From Temnopleurus reevesii (taxonomy: Eukaryota; Echinodermata; Echinoidea; Temnopleuroida; Temnopleuridae): DNA of 64,000 bases. Positions within the stretch are counted from its first letter, which is position 1; every line of letters starts with the position of its first letter. The stretch covers positions 107,649 to 171,648 of the forward strand of contig BQKZ01000245.1 of assembly GCA_036244855.1 (NCBI GenBank). The letters are read 5' to 3'. This document shows positions 25,301 through 35,000 of the stretch, piece after piece. The translations under genes and the position numbers were made by a program. The notes beneath the pieces were generated by a model. That model saw only the letters and a program-made list of their open reading frames with translations. It did no database searches and was not told the DNA's origin.

Positions 25301-28300
25301 AAGATGTCAAAATCAGGAGTTAAATTGGTTGAATAATTACATTTGTGCCCTTTCATATACACTGACATTTTGTAAATTCTTTGTGCCCTTTCATATACAC
25401 TGACATTTTGTAAATTCTTTTTTTTTTTTATTTGTCAAGATTTTTTGGGGGAGGGGGGTTTGTTTTTGTAGGGGTTTTTTTTTTTCAGTTGCTGAATTAT
25501 TGCTCTTTCTACATTTTGTATTGATTAAAATTCAAATGGAAAAATAAAACATAATTCTGCTTTGCATATTTTTCAATTTTTTAAATTTATTGATATTTGG
25601 GGGGCTTACCCCTAAATAGAAATAATAAGAGAATTATGTTGGTTTATACGGTACAAAGCTTCTTTCAAAGTGCTGAACCGTATTAAGTATGACTGGAAAG
25701 TAATCAATTTATTTGTTGTAGTATTTTTCTGTTCTGTATGATTATCAATTGTCAATTCAGGTGTTTCAAAAGTCAGTTGTGGACATTGTGTCTTTAAAAC
25801 ATGACTAGTTTGAATATCTCTTTAATATGCTTTAATGTATTTCCTTGCCAGTATACAGAGCTGCCAATCGTTCCAGAATTTACCCGAAGATGGAAATTAG
25901 AATGCGAATAACTGAACATCTTAGCAAAATAATTTCTCATGATATCAGAAAGTCTTATAACAATTCCTGCATGCTTTTTTAGCTGAAAAGATATTTGGCT
26001 TAGCTACATGTATTTAGTCATTCACAATTTTTATCACACATTTTCTAGAACGATTGGCATTACTGGGTATATGTAATGTTTGTTAATTCATGAAGTCCCA
26101 CAATATATTTTAAAAGTGGATGTGCAAATTGAATGTATTTTCCTTGTTACTTTTACATGCATGAAGCCATAAGAGCAGCAAGTAAATTGAAACAGGGCCT
26201 TAAATTGAAATGTAATTGGATAGAATAACAGTGTTATTGTTGCTATGTCAGGGTTTCCGTGACATTATGCATACATGTAAGCCCTGCTAATTCAAGCCAG
26301 TTTATGAAATTTATAAAAATGTAATGAAAAATATAAAATTTTCATTTATCAATCATGTCACTAACATTTGAACTACTATCATCTATTACAGCTTAACAAA
26401 CTTTATAAATGGAACATGATTATGTATTGGTTAACATCATTGTTTATATGTTATACTTGTAATAACAAACATTTGTGGAATTATTATCAAATATATGTGC
26501 CCCAAATTGGAGACAAAACATATTGAAATAATGAGTATGTGTCTCTATTTGTTTGTTCATTAATGATTAACACATATGTATTCTAACATTGTTATATTTT
26601 TTATATGTGTTCTAACGATATGTGTGCTTTTGTTTTGGAATCTGCGCGACTGATAATGGTTTGGAAGGCGATATATGCCCACACTGAAGAGAGAAACAAA
26701 TTGAAGAAAGACAAGGTTAAGATGAAGCTTATTTTGTGGTAAAATATTTGATAGTGCTCATGATCCCTATTACAGTATAAGCTGATATTTTTGCTGTAGT
26801 TTTATTTTTGCGGTCTTAGGCTCGCGGACATTTCCACTTGGCATGCTGCTCTTTCATACAAACTCTGTCAAAATGCAAAAAGAGCAGCATGCTAAGATGT
26901 AAAAACTGGTCCTAAAATGCGAAAAAAATATATGCACAGGAAAATATTGGCTTATACTGTACTCTATGCAGACCCCGTAATCACCGAGATTTTATAGTGA
27001 AGCATATTTAGTTTATTTTTATTCTCACTAACTCATTTTTTTCCATGAAATTCTATGAAATTTCTGTTCCATATATTCAATGTCTGATTGCTTCAATTCA
27101 GTGTTTTATGCCTTTAAAATGTGTTTGAAATGTTGTTCTTTATGGGGATATTCATTTGTTGGATGTGATGATTATATGTGAAAAGGTTCATCTCGCATAA
27201 TGTTTCTTCATACGCATAGGTAAGTTACCATGAAGCTCCTTTCACATATACGTATGATGCAATCATCCACCAACAAAAATCTGATGTGATAAAAAATTGA
27301 TAACAATGATGTCAGTCTTTCAAAGCTCGTAATCTGAATCATGACATGAATCATCCTTCTAGTGCGAATGCTGGCTGAATAACATTGATGTTCGGATGGT
27401 GAGCAAAATCGCTTTGAAATTGTAGTGCGAATGCCCCAGTGGCTCAAAATAAGAAGAACCAAAAATTATTATGCCGCAGATTTTTCAAAGTGGATTATTG
27501 CATCATGTGTAGATGAATCAAGTTATGTCCATCTCCCCAACCCTCCCCTCCCCTACCGTTCTCAACCAGATTCCAGACTAACATGCACGTGTACACTATT
27601 ATTTTAATTATGTTGTTATGTATTTATTTTCCCTTTTTGATTAACGGTATTAGTTTCACGCTTTAACCCCCAAACCATAGCCACAGCCATCATTGCTTAC
27701 ACGCTTCTCCTGGTGAAAGTGGGTTATCTATTTCTTTTTATTTATATCACTCCCCTAACAAGTTATTTTTATATTTCCTCATTGTTATTACTTTACTTTG
27801 TTTCTTCACCTACAGGTGTACTCACAAACACCATATTTTATGTGACATGATTTCAATCATTATTTCTGGGACACATTATTCAAAGAAAAATCTTAAAATC
27901 AAATTAGTCAAGAATATTTTGATATTATGGATATGTAATTATTTAACTCTTAAGTCTTGGATGTGTATTATTGAAAATGAAATTGCAGATGCTTCAATAA
28001 TTTGATTTTGCTGTAAATAACCTGAAGAAGAATTATCATATTTTGTTAATGATAAATGCTTTTTTCATGGGATAGCACACCCTATTAATATCAGCATTTG
28101 ATAAATTAATGATCTTTCCTTCAACTTTTGGTTTCTCAAAATCCTATTAAAGAATTTTAAAAGAATTTTTGGTGTCTCAAAATTCCTTTTTAAGAATAAT
28201 CTCTTGAAAGAAAGGGACTTACTGACTATTTCGTTCTTTCATTAAATTCTGGGAGTTTTATGCAGCACTACATCTATTAGGTCAAAGCCTAATATTCTAC

Positions 28301-31300
28301 TACACATTACCCTTTCGCTATATTAATGAATTAGGGATCCCATGACCCCAACAATAATCTTCCGCAATTTTTCAGATTAATTTGTTCTGTTTTGCTTTAC
28401 CATATTAACTTAACTTTGTGCCAAGTATTTCAATACTTTCTCCTTATTTCCCACAGATTTTTCCTCTCAATTATATTTTACCCCAAATTTGATTTATTTT
28501 TCTTCCATTACATTTTCATGTTGAAATAAAAATTTCAAGAATACTCTTCTATTCTTTATTCATTCTTTACCCCTTGGAATGATAAAAAAAAAATTATTTT
28601 CCTTGGAATGATAAAAAAAAAATTATTTTCTTTGAAGAAACAAATTAGTTTTCTCTTTGCCACCACAACTAAATGAAGCATACCGTATATATTATTTTAA
28701 CAGTTTGTTTCTATAATTTGGACGTTTGGCATTTGTTACAGATTTGATTTGCATTTTCTTCACAAAGCAAATCTTTTTTTATTTCAAGTTATTCCACTAT
28801 GATTACCGCTACAAGCAATAAAAAATATTCATAAATTGCTTTTTAATACAATATATTTTAACCATTTCTGCTGTACCTCAGTGATGAAAAATTACAGTTG
28901 ACAGAATCAAAATTTTCTTTGCAGTCTTCAATTATTTGCATATTTTAAATTGAAATTGAATATGAAAAAAAAATCATTTTACAGGGCAGTTAATTTACTT
29001 CTGCTTTCTGCTATACATGTATATCAGAATTATGAATTTTAGGACCGCTCCGTTCAATATTTCCATATCAATGACGGTATTCATCAAATTTGAGAACACA
29101 TTATGTACTTGTGGTTATTGATGGTAACAAACTTTTCTTTATTTCTCCTTTTTCTAGAAATGCTCCTTGGACAGTCAACAGGTGAGATGTATTTCTTTAT
29201 CAATATATGTTTTTTTTTTTTTATGGGGTAGGGTTTAAAAAAAATTTAATGCGATGTCCAAGGTATATATTTTCTCAGTTCACCATGAAGATCAATTCTG
29301 GGGTCTGTAACATAAAAGATGCAATTAAGCTTGCAATAAATATTTATCGTAAGTCTATGGCAAAATGTGTAACAAAGAGATGCAATTAATTGCAAGATTA
29401 ATTGCATCTCTTTCATGTTACAGGCCCCAGATCTTGTTAAACTATGAGCTATCAATGAAAAATTGCCCTCTGTTCTCATTAATACTGTAATAATAAAAGT
29501 ATAATAATCTGCTGCATTCAATTTCAAACTCTTCTATTTCAAATTACTGTGCTTTCTAGGCTAAATGCATGCCAAACTCTTGCACTATAGATGCTGAGGA
29601 CATCATTTTACTCTTCTATTCATCCTTTTCCTGCACTTTTTCAATGTTATTCCCATTGTTTTCCATCATTATTATTATTTCTACATGCACTATTGATATC
29701 ACCATTATAATTGTTATCTGTATCATATCACCATAAATATTATCTTTAATATATAAATATCATCAAATAATACAGCTGATGTTGTCCAACCTCACACCCT
29801 GATGGCATTGGCCGAACCCAAGCAAGAGGAGAAGCGGCACTCTAAGATCGGCTCTCTCCTGCGCTCCTCCTTCCGGCACTCATTCCGTCTCTGGGGCTCG
29901 GCGGAGAACCTGGAGGATAAGGACCACAAGAGGGATAGGACGCCCCCGGTCACTCCGCCCCCGTCCCCCAGGAATAGACCCAAGACTGCTCACCATGTCA
30001 ACTACAGCCAGTCGGTAAAAATTATTTCCGAAATTAATAAATAAAAAAAAAGAAATGAGAATTCTATTTGCTCTTGGAATCTCATGAAAATGTGCTTTAT
30101 AAATATTAATTATCATTATTATCATTATTGAGAACGTCATTATTCTGTTGTCTCAAGGGAAGCTAAATGAAGTTATTAAATTATGTTCACAAAGTTGAGT
30201 AGTAGCCAATAAGACTTGACTTCATTCTGTTTTGCAAAACAACTATATAATTCTCAATTATATTTTAGTCAGAATTTAATATTTCAACATACTCTAATTA
30301 AAATCAGAGCAACCGGCTGAACTGCATGACCTATGGATAAAATTTGAAGAAGAAGAGAAGTACAGACGAGTATAGAAGATTGGGGTTTTTATAAAAATGT
30401 GCATATTTTGTATCATTCATAGAGGAACATTACAACTGTAAATCATACACTTACAGCCATTTCCTCAGCACAAAACAACTGTAACTTTAATTTTTTTACC
30501 TCTTAGGTTTACTTCTGCTGTTACTTTACATTGAATGTTCTGATATCAAGCTGTCTGATGTGGGTCGGAATTCAAGTGAAATATTATTTTTATGAGAATG
30601 AATTGTTTCATTTTTTTCTCAGTTGATGCCCCCTCCATCAGGATACACTGTACCAAACAGAGCCAGAAAACTAAGGAGTACAGATAAAGACAGGTAAATA
30701 CCTCACTTGATTTCTAACCCTAATAAGATTAAACTTGATTGTCACAATCTCTCAATAACCAGTCTGCAATATCTGATATAATTCGGACAGGCAAAAGTGT
30801 TGATACCACAAAAAAAAAAATTGTTTTACATGTAGAAGGCCATTCTAAGCTTTTGTTATTGAAATGAACTACAGGGGGTTTCAATCAAGGTTTATAAGTA
30901 GATTAGTAAATGTGTTTGGGTATCAGAATACAGTTAAAAGTTTAACTTCTCTAATTAAAGTTGAATTGTCTTGGTTGAATTTTTATTAGTCTAATAGATT
31001 TTTGTGGTCCCAAAAGATTCAAATTTGGCAGTTTTACGTATACCTGTTTGTCATTTTTGTCATTAAGTTAAATTTATTTGGGTCGGGGAATGGAGGCAAA
31101 ATGTTGGTACATGTAATGTGCTGGAATACAGATATTAATAACAAATCTACCATTTTTACGTCATCTCCAAAAATACTACATCAGTAAAAGAAAATTGACT
31201 GAGATATCAAGTGGATTTCAAAATACTTTTTTTTTTTTGCTTTGTTATTGTCAAAATGATATTTAAATAGTCTACATAAAATTTAATTAATTTTTATTTT

Positions 31301-31436
31301 TATTTTATTATATGGATCATTAGTACTCACTGATTTTTCGAATTTGTCTACAATCCTCTCTAGGACGGACAACATTCGAAAGAGCGAGTCTGACCCCAAC
31401 ATGCTGGTGGAGACCACACCCCAAACATTCGTCTGA
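10255..31436 (+). CDS. SOWAH: SOWAH-family (sosondowah) ankyrin-repeat protein, 5' part not found
   Basis: Seven phase-consistent exons: 10255-10341, 16095-16167, 16734-16814, 29158-29181, 29776-30014, 30623-30693, 31364-31436. The first three encode two ankyrin repeats (ALHWGAKHGKKEM...; YTPLHVAAMHNKEAIMQFL) and the DINKRDYSGRKPRHYLQ block, which matches the RDYSGKKxxQYL signature after the ankyrin repeats of vertebrate SOWAHA-D. The C-terminal tail is basic and Ser/Pro-rich (SKIGSLLRSSFRHSFRLWGS, TPPVTPPPSPRNRP, SESDPNM) and ends ...TTPQTFV. The N-terminal SOWAH winged-helix domain and the segment before the first repeat were not found and may lie to the left. Vertebrate SOWAH genes have one coding exon, so this many-exon structure is unlike them. 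SOWAH function is poorly known and none is claimed. Two alternative ends (17074, 20505) are listed separately. Confidence 0.85.
10485..11500 (+). repeat. Diverged tandem duplication, about 600-base period
   Basis: Blocks at about 10495-10860 and 11095-11460 share in order: CTACC plus a C-run, GATGCA(A/G)TTATTACAAGA, CACACTTGATG(T/G)AGAGGGGTACA, a G-run, CATAAGAAAG(G/A)AGGAGACAACAG, CCAATGAGCGATGACAAGCA and AATGACAATAATGCCATATT. A third partial copy lies at about 10920-11050. The G- and C-runs differ in length between copies. Confidence 0.8.
12862..13019. repeat. Fold-back element
   Basis: Arms 12862-12918 and 12970-13019 are imperfect reverse complements, sharing CCTTCGGTTT / CACACCGAAAG at the outside and GATACAGGGTATGCAT / ATGCATACCCTGTATC at the inside. 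The minus-strand open frame across it is incidental. Confidence 0.7.
13380..13600 (+). repeat. Polypurine (G+A-rich) tract
   Basis: About 200 bases of almost pure A/G on the plus strand (GAAGGAGGAGGAGTAGGGAG style), passing into GATGATGATG repeats at 13617-13631. Minus-strand serine/proline-rich frames here are compositional. Confidence 0.75.
16095..16167 (+). CDS. SOWAH: SOWAH exon, second ankyrin repeat
   Basis: 73 bases, entered in phase 0 and left in phase 1, acceptor TTTTTATTTAG and donor GTAAGT. It encodes GYTPLHVAAMHNKEAIMQFL then VSEY, a canonical ankyrin TPLHxAA helix pair. Confidence 0.93.
16734..16814 (+). CDS. SOWAH: SOWAH exon, post-ankyrin DYSGRK block (spliced form)
   Basis: 81 bases, phase 1 to phase 1, acceptor CCTTTACCGGTAG after a T-run. 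It encodes (H)ADINKRDYSGRKPRHYLQ then TSSSNYIK, the conserved segment after the ankyrin repeats in SOWAH proteins. The donor GTAAGA at 16815 lies inside a longer open frame, so the exon can either splice here or read through to 17074. Confidence 0.88.
16734..17074 (+). CDS. SOWAH: SOWAH alternative terminal exon (read-through to TAG)
   Basis: If the donor at 16815 is not used, the frame stays open for 86 further codons and stops at TAG 17072-17074. The added tail is GC-rich, Gly/Asp/Glu-rich and then basic (FGRFSFRKQTTPRKVGPRRP), ending SVSDSMEYN. Vertebrate SOWAH tails also end with a basic RFRTQ-like patch, which favours real coding. An AATAAA at 17208-17213 could serve as its polyadenylation signal. 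Confidence 0.65.
17208..17213 (+). promoter_or_regulatory. Candidate polyadenylation signal (short SOWAH form)
   Basis: AATAAA lies 134 bases after the TAG of the read-through exon, followed by GGGGTGTTAT, a plausible GU-rich downstream element. AATAAA is frequent in AT-rich DNA. Confidence 0.35.
17214..20362. other. AT-rich intron sequence
   Basis: Very AT-rich. No exon, tRNA or clear repeat family was recognised. GC and CpG rise from about 20130 towards the exon at 20363. Confidence 0.6.
20363..20505 (+). CDS. SOWAH: SOWAH candidate alternative terminal exon
   Basis: A strong acceptor (pyrimidine tract ending TTTTCTCCCCGCAG at 20362) opens a frame that fits the phase 1 donor at 16815. It encodes a charged tail beginning EEEEKAEQCEEEKFELIEER, then HRLSARHEHSSFYSLTR, and stops at TGA 20503-20505. 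AATAAA follows at 20545-20550. The GC-rich composition contrasts with the flanks. No GT donor of good quality follows, so it is most simply a last exon. It could also belong to an unrelated transcript. Confidence 0.55.
20545..20550 (+). promoter_or_regulatory. Candidate polyadenylation signal
   Basis: AATAAA 40 bases after the TGA of the exon at 20363-20505, followed by T-rich sequence. The spacing supports a terminal exon. Confidence 0.4.
21990..23540 (+). repeat. Minisatellite array with higher-order structure
   Basis: About nine diverged units of 120-175 bases. Each contains a TGTAAAATATGTAATTATGTCATCAGTT-like core and a GTGTGCCCTTYGTATACCCT / AGGTGACGxGACTCTGCGTTCAC-like core. Blocks near 22515 and 23035 match each other more closely than their neighbours, as do blocks near 22756 and 23271. 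This indicates a three-unit higher-order repeat of about 515 bases. Open frames on both strands are by-products of the repeat. Confidence 0.85.
24310..25340 (+). repeat. Diverged tandem array, four units
   Basis: The core GAGTTGTTGCTCCTTTTTTAAT followed by AGGGTCA recurs at about 24397, 24581, 24859 and 25037. Each is preceded by TATCTTCAAATCCAGAATC-like sequence and followed by AAGAAAAAACCCTCAATGTG-like sequence. A second block (CAGAGATGTACCCTGCTCC ... GTGTCCGGGTAGGCTAATG) occurs twice, near 24674 and 25112. Confidence 0.8.
25343..25418 (+). repeat. Perfect 38-base direct tandem duplication
   Basis: TTGTGCCCTTTCATATACAC and the next 18 bases occur twice back to back (25343-25380, 25381-25418) without mismatch, indicating a very recent duplication. 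Confidence 0.9.
25848..26066. mobile_element. Short inverted-repeat element (CCAGTA...TGCCAATCGTTC)
   Basis: The left end carries CCAGTA and then TGCCAATCGTTCCAGAA. The right end carries TTCTAGAACGATTGGCA-TTACTGG. The ends are reverse complements apart from an 8-base insertion on the left. The 219-base element has no coding frame. Confidence 0.6.
26771..26961. mobile_element. Fold-back element (TACAGTATAAGC termini)
   Basis: The outer arms TACAGTATAAGCTGATATTTT and AAAATATTGGCTTATACTGTA are reverse complements. Inner arms TGGCATGCTGCTCTTT and AAAGAGCAGCATGCTAAG also pair, so the whole 190-base unit folds back. Confidence 0.75.
28572..28629 (+). repeat. 29-base tandem duplication
   Basis: CCTTGGAATGATAAAAAAAA plus AATTATTTT is repeated twice in direct succession. 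Confidence 0.85.
29158..29181 (+). CDS. SOWAH: SOWAH 24-base microexon
   Basis: A long pyrimidine tract (TTTCTTTATTTCTCCTTTTTCTAG) precedes 24 bases and then donor GTGAGA. Being 24 bases in phase 1 it adds exactly eight residues (QMLLGQST with flanking bases) between exon 16734-16814 and exon 29776. Skipping it also keeps the frame, so it is a natural cassette microexon. Confidence 0.6.
29300..29428. mobile_element. GGGCCTGTAACA-family palindromic element
   Basis: Left end GGGGTCTGTAACATAAAAGA-TGCAATTAA; right end TTAATTGCATCTCTTTCATG-TTACAGGCCCC. The ends are near reverse complements over about 29 bases. Related copies lie at 60464-60591, 9710-9826 and, as one half only, 37133-37203. Confidence 0.85.
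29776..30014 (+). CDS. SOWAH: SOWAH exon, basic Ser/Pro-rich tail
   Basis: 239 bases, phase 1 in, phase 0 out, acceptor AATACAG and donor GTAAAA. It encodes (A)DVVQPHTLMALAEPKQEEKR, then HSKIGSLLRSSFRHSFRLWG, a KDHKRDRTPPVTPPPSPRNRP proline/arginine-rich stretch, and NYSQS. Several S/T-P sites are visible. GC content is far above the flanks. Confidence 0.88.
30623..30693 (+). CDS. SOWAH: SOWAH exon, linker
   Basis: 71 bases, phase 0 in and phase 2 out, acceptor TTTTTTTCTCAG and donor GTAAAT. It encodes LMPPPSGYTVPNRARKLRST then DKD. Confidence 0.82.
31364..31436 (+). CDS. SOWAH: SOWAH terminal exon (long form)
   Basis: 73 bases entered in phase 2, acceptor CCTCTCTAG. It encodes (R)TDNIRKSESDPNMLVETTP then QTFV and TGA at 31434-31436. 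The SESDPNM run is a typical phosphorylatable acidic-serine motif. Confidence 0.85.
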
Positions 31437-31775
31437 GTCGTGTTTCCATGGCAACCAGCAACATTCCAGTTCAGACCAGCGTTGGAAGAGTCTCATTTCT
31501 ATGGCAAATGCAATTAAAATGGAAGAGCGAGTTCACTAAAGGTCTAAGGAGCAAATAATTTTGAAGATTCATTTTCCACAGAATTGTTCATGTTCAAAGT
31601 ATTGATGGAGTTTTAATTGTACATTCAATGTGATGTAATTTTTTGTTAGTATTGCAAATTGTACTGATAGACTGCTTTATCACCAAGTTCACTTATTCCT
31701 CTTTTGTCAAGCATGTGGTTGCAAACTAACAAGCCCATGCCCTAGGTACGGGAATTATCAAAAAAAATAATCTGT

Positions 31776-32067
31776 TAATTTGTGCTGAACAAGGAAAACA
31801 TTCAGTAGTACCACTTACATGTAAAGGTCTCAAAAAATATGAATAAAATCCAAGCATTCAGTAGTTCCAATTAGGGATTTTTAAATGCAACTATACAAAT
31901 AAAATGTGTTTATTTGTGCTGAATAAGGAAAACATTCAGTAGCACCACTTAAAGGTCTCAAAAAATATGAATAAAATCCAAGCATTCAGTAGTTCCAATT
32001 AGGGATTTTTAAATGCAACTATACAAATTAAATGTGTTTATTTGTGCTGAATAAGGAAAACATTCAG
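31776..32067 (+). repeat. Tandem repeat, about 130-base unit, two full copies plus part
   Basis: GTGCTGAA(C/T)AAGGAAAACATTCAG begins each unit (near 31783, 31916, 32045), followed by AAAGGTCTCAAAAAATATGA and CAAGCATTCAGTAGTTCC. The copies are nearly identical except for a 9-base difference. Confidence 0.9.
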
Positions 32068-35000
32068 TAATTAAAGATTTGAAGTAATTAAAGATTTGAA
32101 ATTAAAGATTTGAAATAGCAATATGAGGTGAACTGAAATGGTGTGATTAGATTTTAGTCAATATAGTATTAGATTTTCATTTCATTTTCGACTTTTTATT
32201 TTGTAAAAAGATTGCTTCTTCAAGCAAAGCCATTCAAGTGAACAAAGATTGCTTTCAAGTGATGTCAAATTTCTTTCATCTAGAAATATGTGTGTGTCTG
32301 ACATAGCGCCTTGTAAATTTGATCAAAGTCAGACAAAACCCCCCTGAAAAAAAATTTGAAAATGAATGATGTTAATGTGATATGGCAACTCCAGTTTTTG
32401 CTGATATGAGAATTTAGTTGTATGGGTTGTTGCTAGAAAGTTGACTTTGAACGGCATCCGCCTTTCAGAACTATTGTTTCATATGCTTGTCTTATTAGAA
32501 AAGCGAACTCTGTGCCAATGAACTCTGCAATTAATTTGCAAATATTGATAGTTTCTTTCCAGCAACATCCCTGAATGTACATGTATATATAAGTTTTATT
32601 GTGCTTGATCTTTTTGGATAAATGTACATGAAGTTAATAGAATATTATATAAAGCCAAAAGAGAATTGTGAATACGTTACCAGTTGCAACACTGCTACAT
32701 GAAATTTTGGCATTTCCACATCAAACGTTTAAATTTGGAAGATGAAAGCGGCTCGGATAAATCTCATACTGTGTTGACAAATTTTAATGGTAAAAGGGCC
32801 ACAGTATTTATGACATTAGCAGTTCTGATGTTCTAAAATGGCCCAAAACATTACTCACCAAAATTATTTTTATTCATATAGATATCTGTACATATATTTG
32901 TGTTATGGCTCAAATCTTACTTAACAAAATTACCTTTACACATGTATAATAATCATTATGTAGTAGCCTAGTGCAGTATTTATTTTCTGATTTATGAATG
33001 CTAAAACATTAGTGGAATGATACATAAGTTTACTATAAAGCAGTTTGATGGTTCAAAAAGTAGTAACAAAAATTGCCCAGATGTTATAATTGTTTCTGCA
33101 TTTATGTTTTCCTGTATTGGCTCAAATGTTTTGCTTGGACTAGAAAATTTCTAGAAAAGAATCATTTATAGCAGTGTTTTACAATGCCTCAAGTTGAAAT
33201 TTATGTAACAATTTAATCCCATGTCTTTCCTACATGCAGTGAATAAAAAATGGCTTAAGATTATGTACTGCCCTGCCACCAAAGATATATTCCAAGAAAA
33301 AATATTTTTCATGTGATTATTCCAAACTGTATTAATCACTTTATAGTCTAAAATGTGCTAGTAGTAAATGTATTAAACAATGTAGTACTTTTATATATGT
33401 ACATGTAGTTACTAATTTATGAGTTTGTATGTATAAATATAGAAAGATTATTAACAATTATCAATATAAAATGTATTTTTAGCTTTAGTATTTGTATCCA
33501 TACATGTATACGTATCCTTCTATCCAAAGTCTCCTATTTTCATTGTTAATGGCTGAAATTCTGTTTAAACATATGAGGACTAGCAAGGTATTCGATTGAA
33601 CTGTCCCAAAGTAAATGTACTTGACATGCCCTGTAAGTTGTTACAAAATGAGCATAGGGCAAAATGGAAACTACCTCATAAAACTTCTGGACAAACATAT
33701 GGATGTTGAGGTAATCACAGACTTTAACATTTGGCCCAAATCAGATTGAGTTACATGTAGCCCAGATGTCAACCTTCCTGAATATAAAAGATATAGAAAT
33801 TAAAATTTGAATCATCAAACAGCTCAGACCAAATTGAGAAAACAGTGTTATTTTCTGTTACTTCTAAGGAAAAGGATGTTCACTGTCATTACAAAAGAGC
33901 ATAAATCTCTCTCAATTTTATGCAAGCATGACTAACATTTTGCATTTATTAATCAATGACTCATTGAAACATAAAGATACCACAGTTTTCAGAATTAGGA
34001 CTCATCAGAGAGAGCATGATAAATTTGCTCACGAGACATTTTGGTCCAGCTGTTTGGCAGCTCGTTCTTTTTTCTTCATTTTTACGTTCCGGAAGGATCG
34101 CATCAGTGAATTTAAAGGTCCCTACAAATCTTTTTATCATGCGATGACTGAAAGTAAAATGCTATCATATTTCTGTAACTTTTTTTAATAGAAACGTGCG
34201 TGGAAGATACAGTAGAAACATGAAGTTGTATGCTCATGGATAGGTTTGGTTGAATCTTACTCTCTATAATATTCCGATCTTCATTTCATGTTGCATGAAC
34301 GTTTCATAAAATGCAATGCAAGTTCTTCCAACAGTGAATCTCATTCAATCATAGAGTCTCTACTAAATATAAGAATTTGTTTTATGTCTGGGATCAATAT
34401 AAACAACTTTATTTTGTTCTTTACATATTCTGATTATGAGACTAATGATCTAATTTCTTTCTCTAAACAATATTTTTTGTTAAATGTAGCAATTCAGCAC
34501 AGAATGTCCTTTCATTGTGCAAAGGCTAAATAAATAAGACATTTATATGATTTTTTTTAATGTACTTAATTGTAATTGTTAGTTTAATATAATTTCTTGA
34601 GAGTATCTAAATTTAGTATATTGTTTTGTTTATTCTTGTTAATTGTTTAGCGCTTAGAGATTTCTTATAATGTTACCGTAAGTGCTATATTAAACATATG
34701 TTATTATTATTAAATGTATTATTATTACAAGCTTTAATGTAAAAATTTTGACATATAAGGCCAAATTATGGTTAAGTAAGCATTGTCTCTATAGCATAAT
34801 TTGAATTTTGGAAGAAGATAGAATGTGGTATTTGTAATACATTATGTACTTAGTATTTAATGTTATATTTTCATATAATATTGCAAATGAATGTATAAAA
34901 TTATATAAAACAGCTAGACAGGGTCTTTTTTGTGTCTTCACCATATACATTTAAGTGGTGCTAGAAGATTTCTTCCTGTTATTGATGCTGTATAAGCCAT

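Larger units (their letters stand above)
20551..29157. other. Long SOWAH intron with tandem arrays and MITEs
   Basis: Holds the higher-order array (21990-23540), a second array (24310-25340), a 38-base direct duplication (25343-25418), two inverted-repeat elements (25848-26066, 26771-26961) and a 29-base duplication (28572-28629). The rest is AT-rich. No exon was recognised. Confidence 0.65.

Noticed and set aside
33928..34533. Two adjacent open frames of 81-86 codons
   Set aside because: AT-rich codons, no splice context, no recognisable domain; chance frames.
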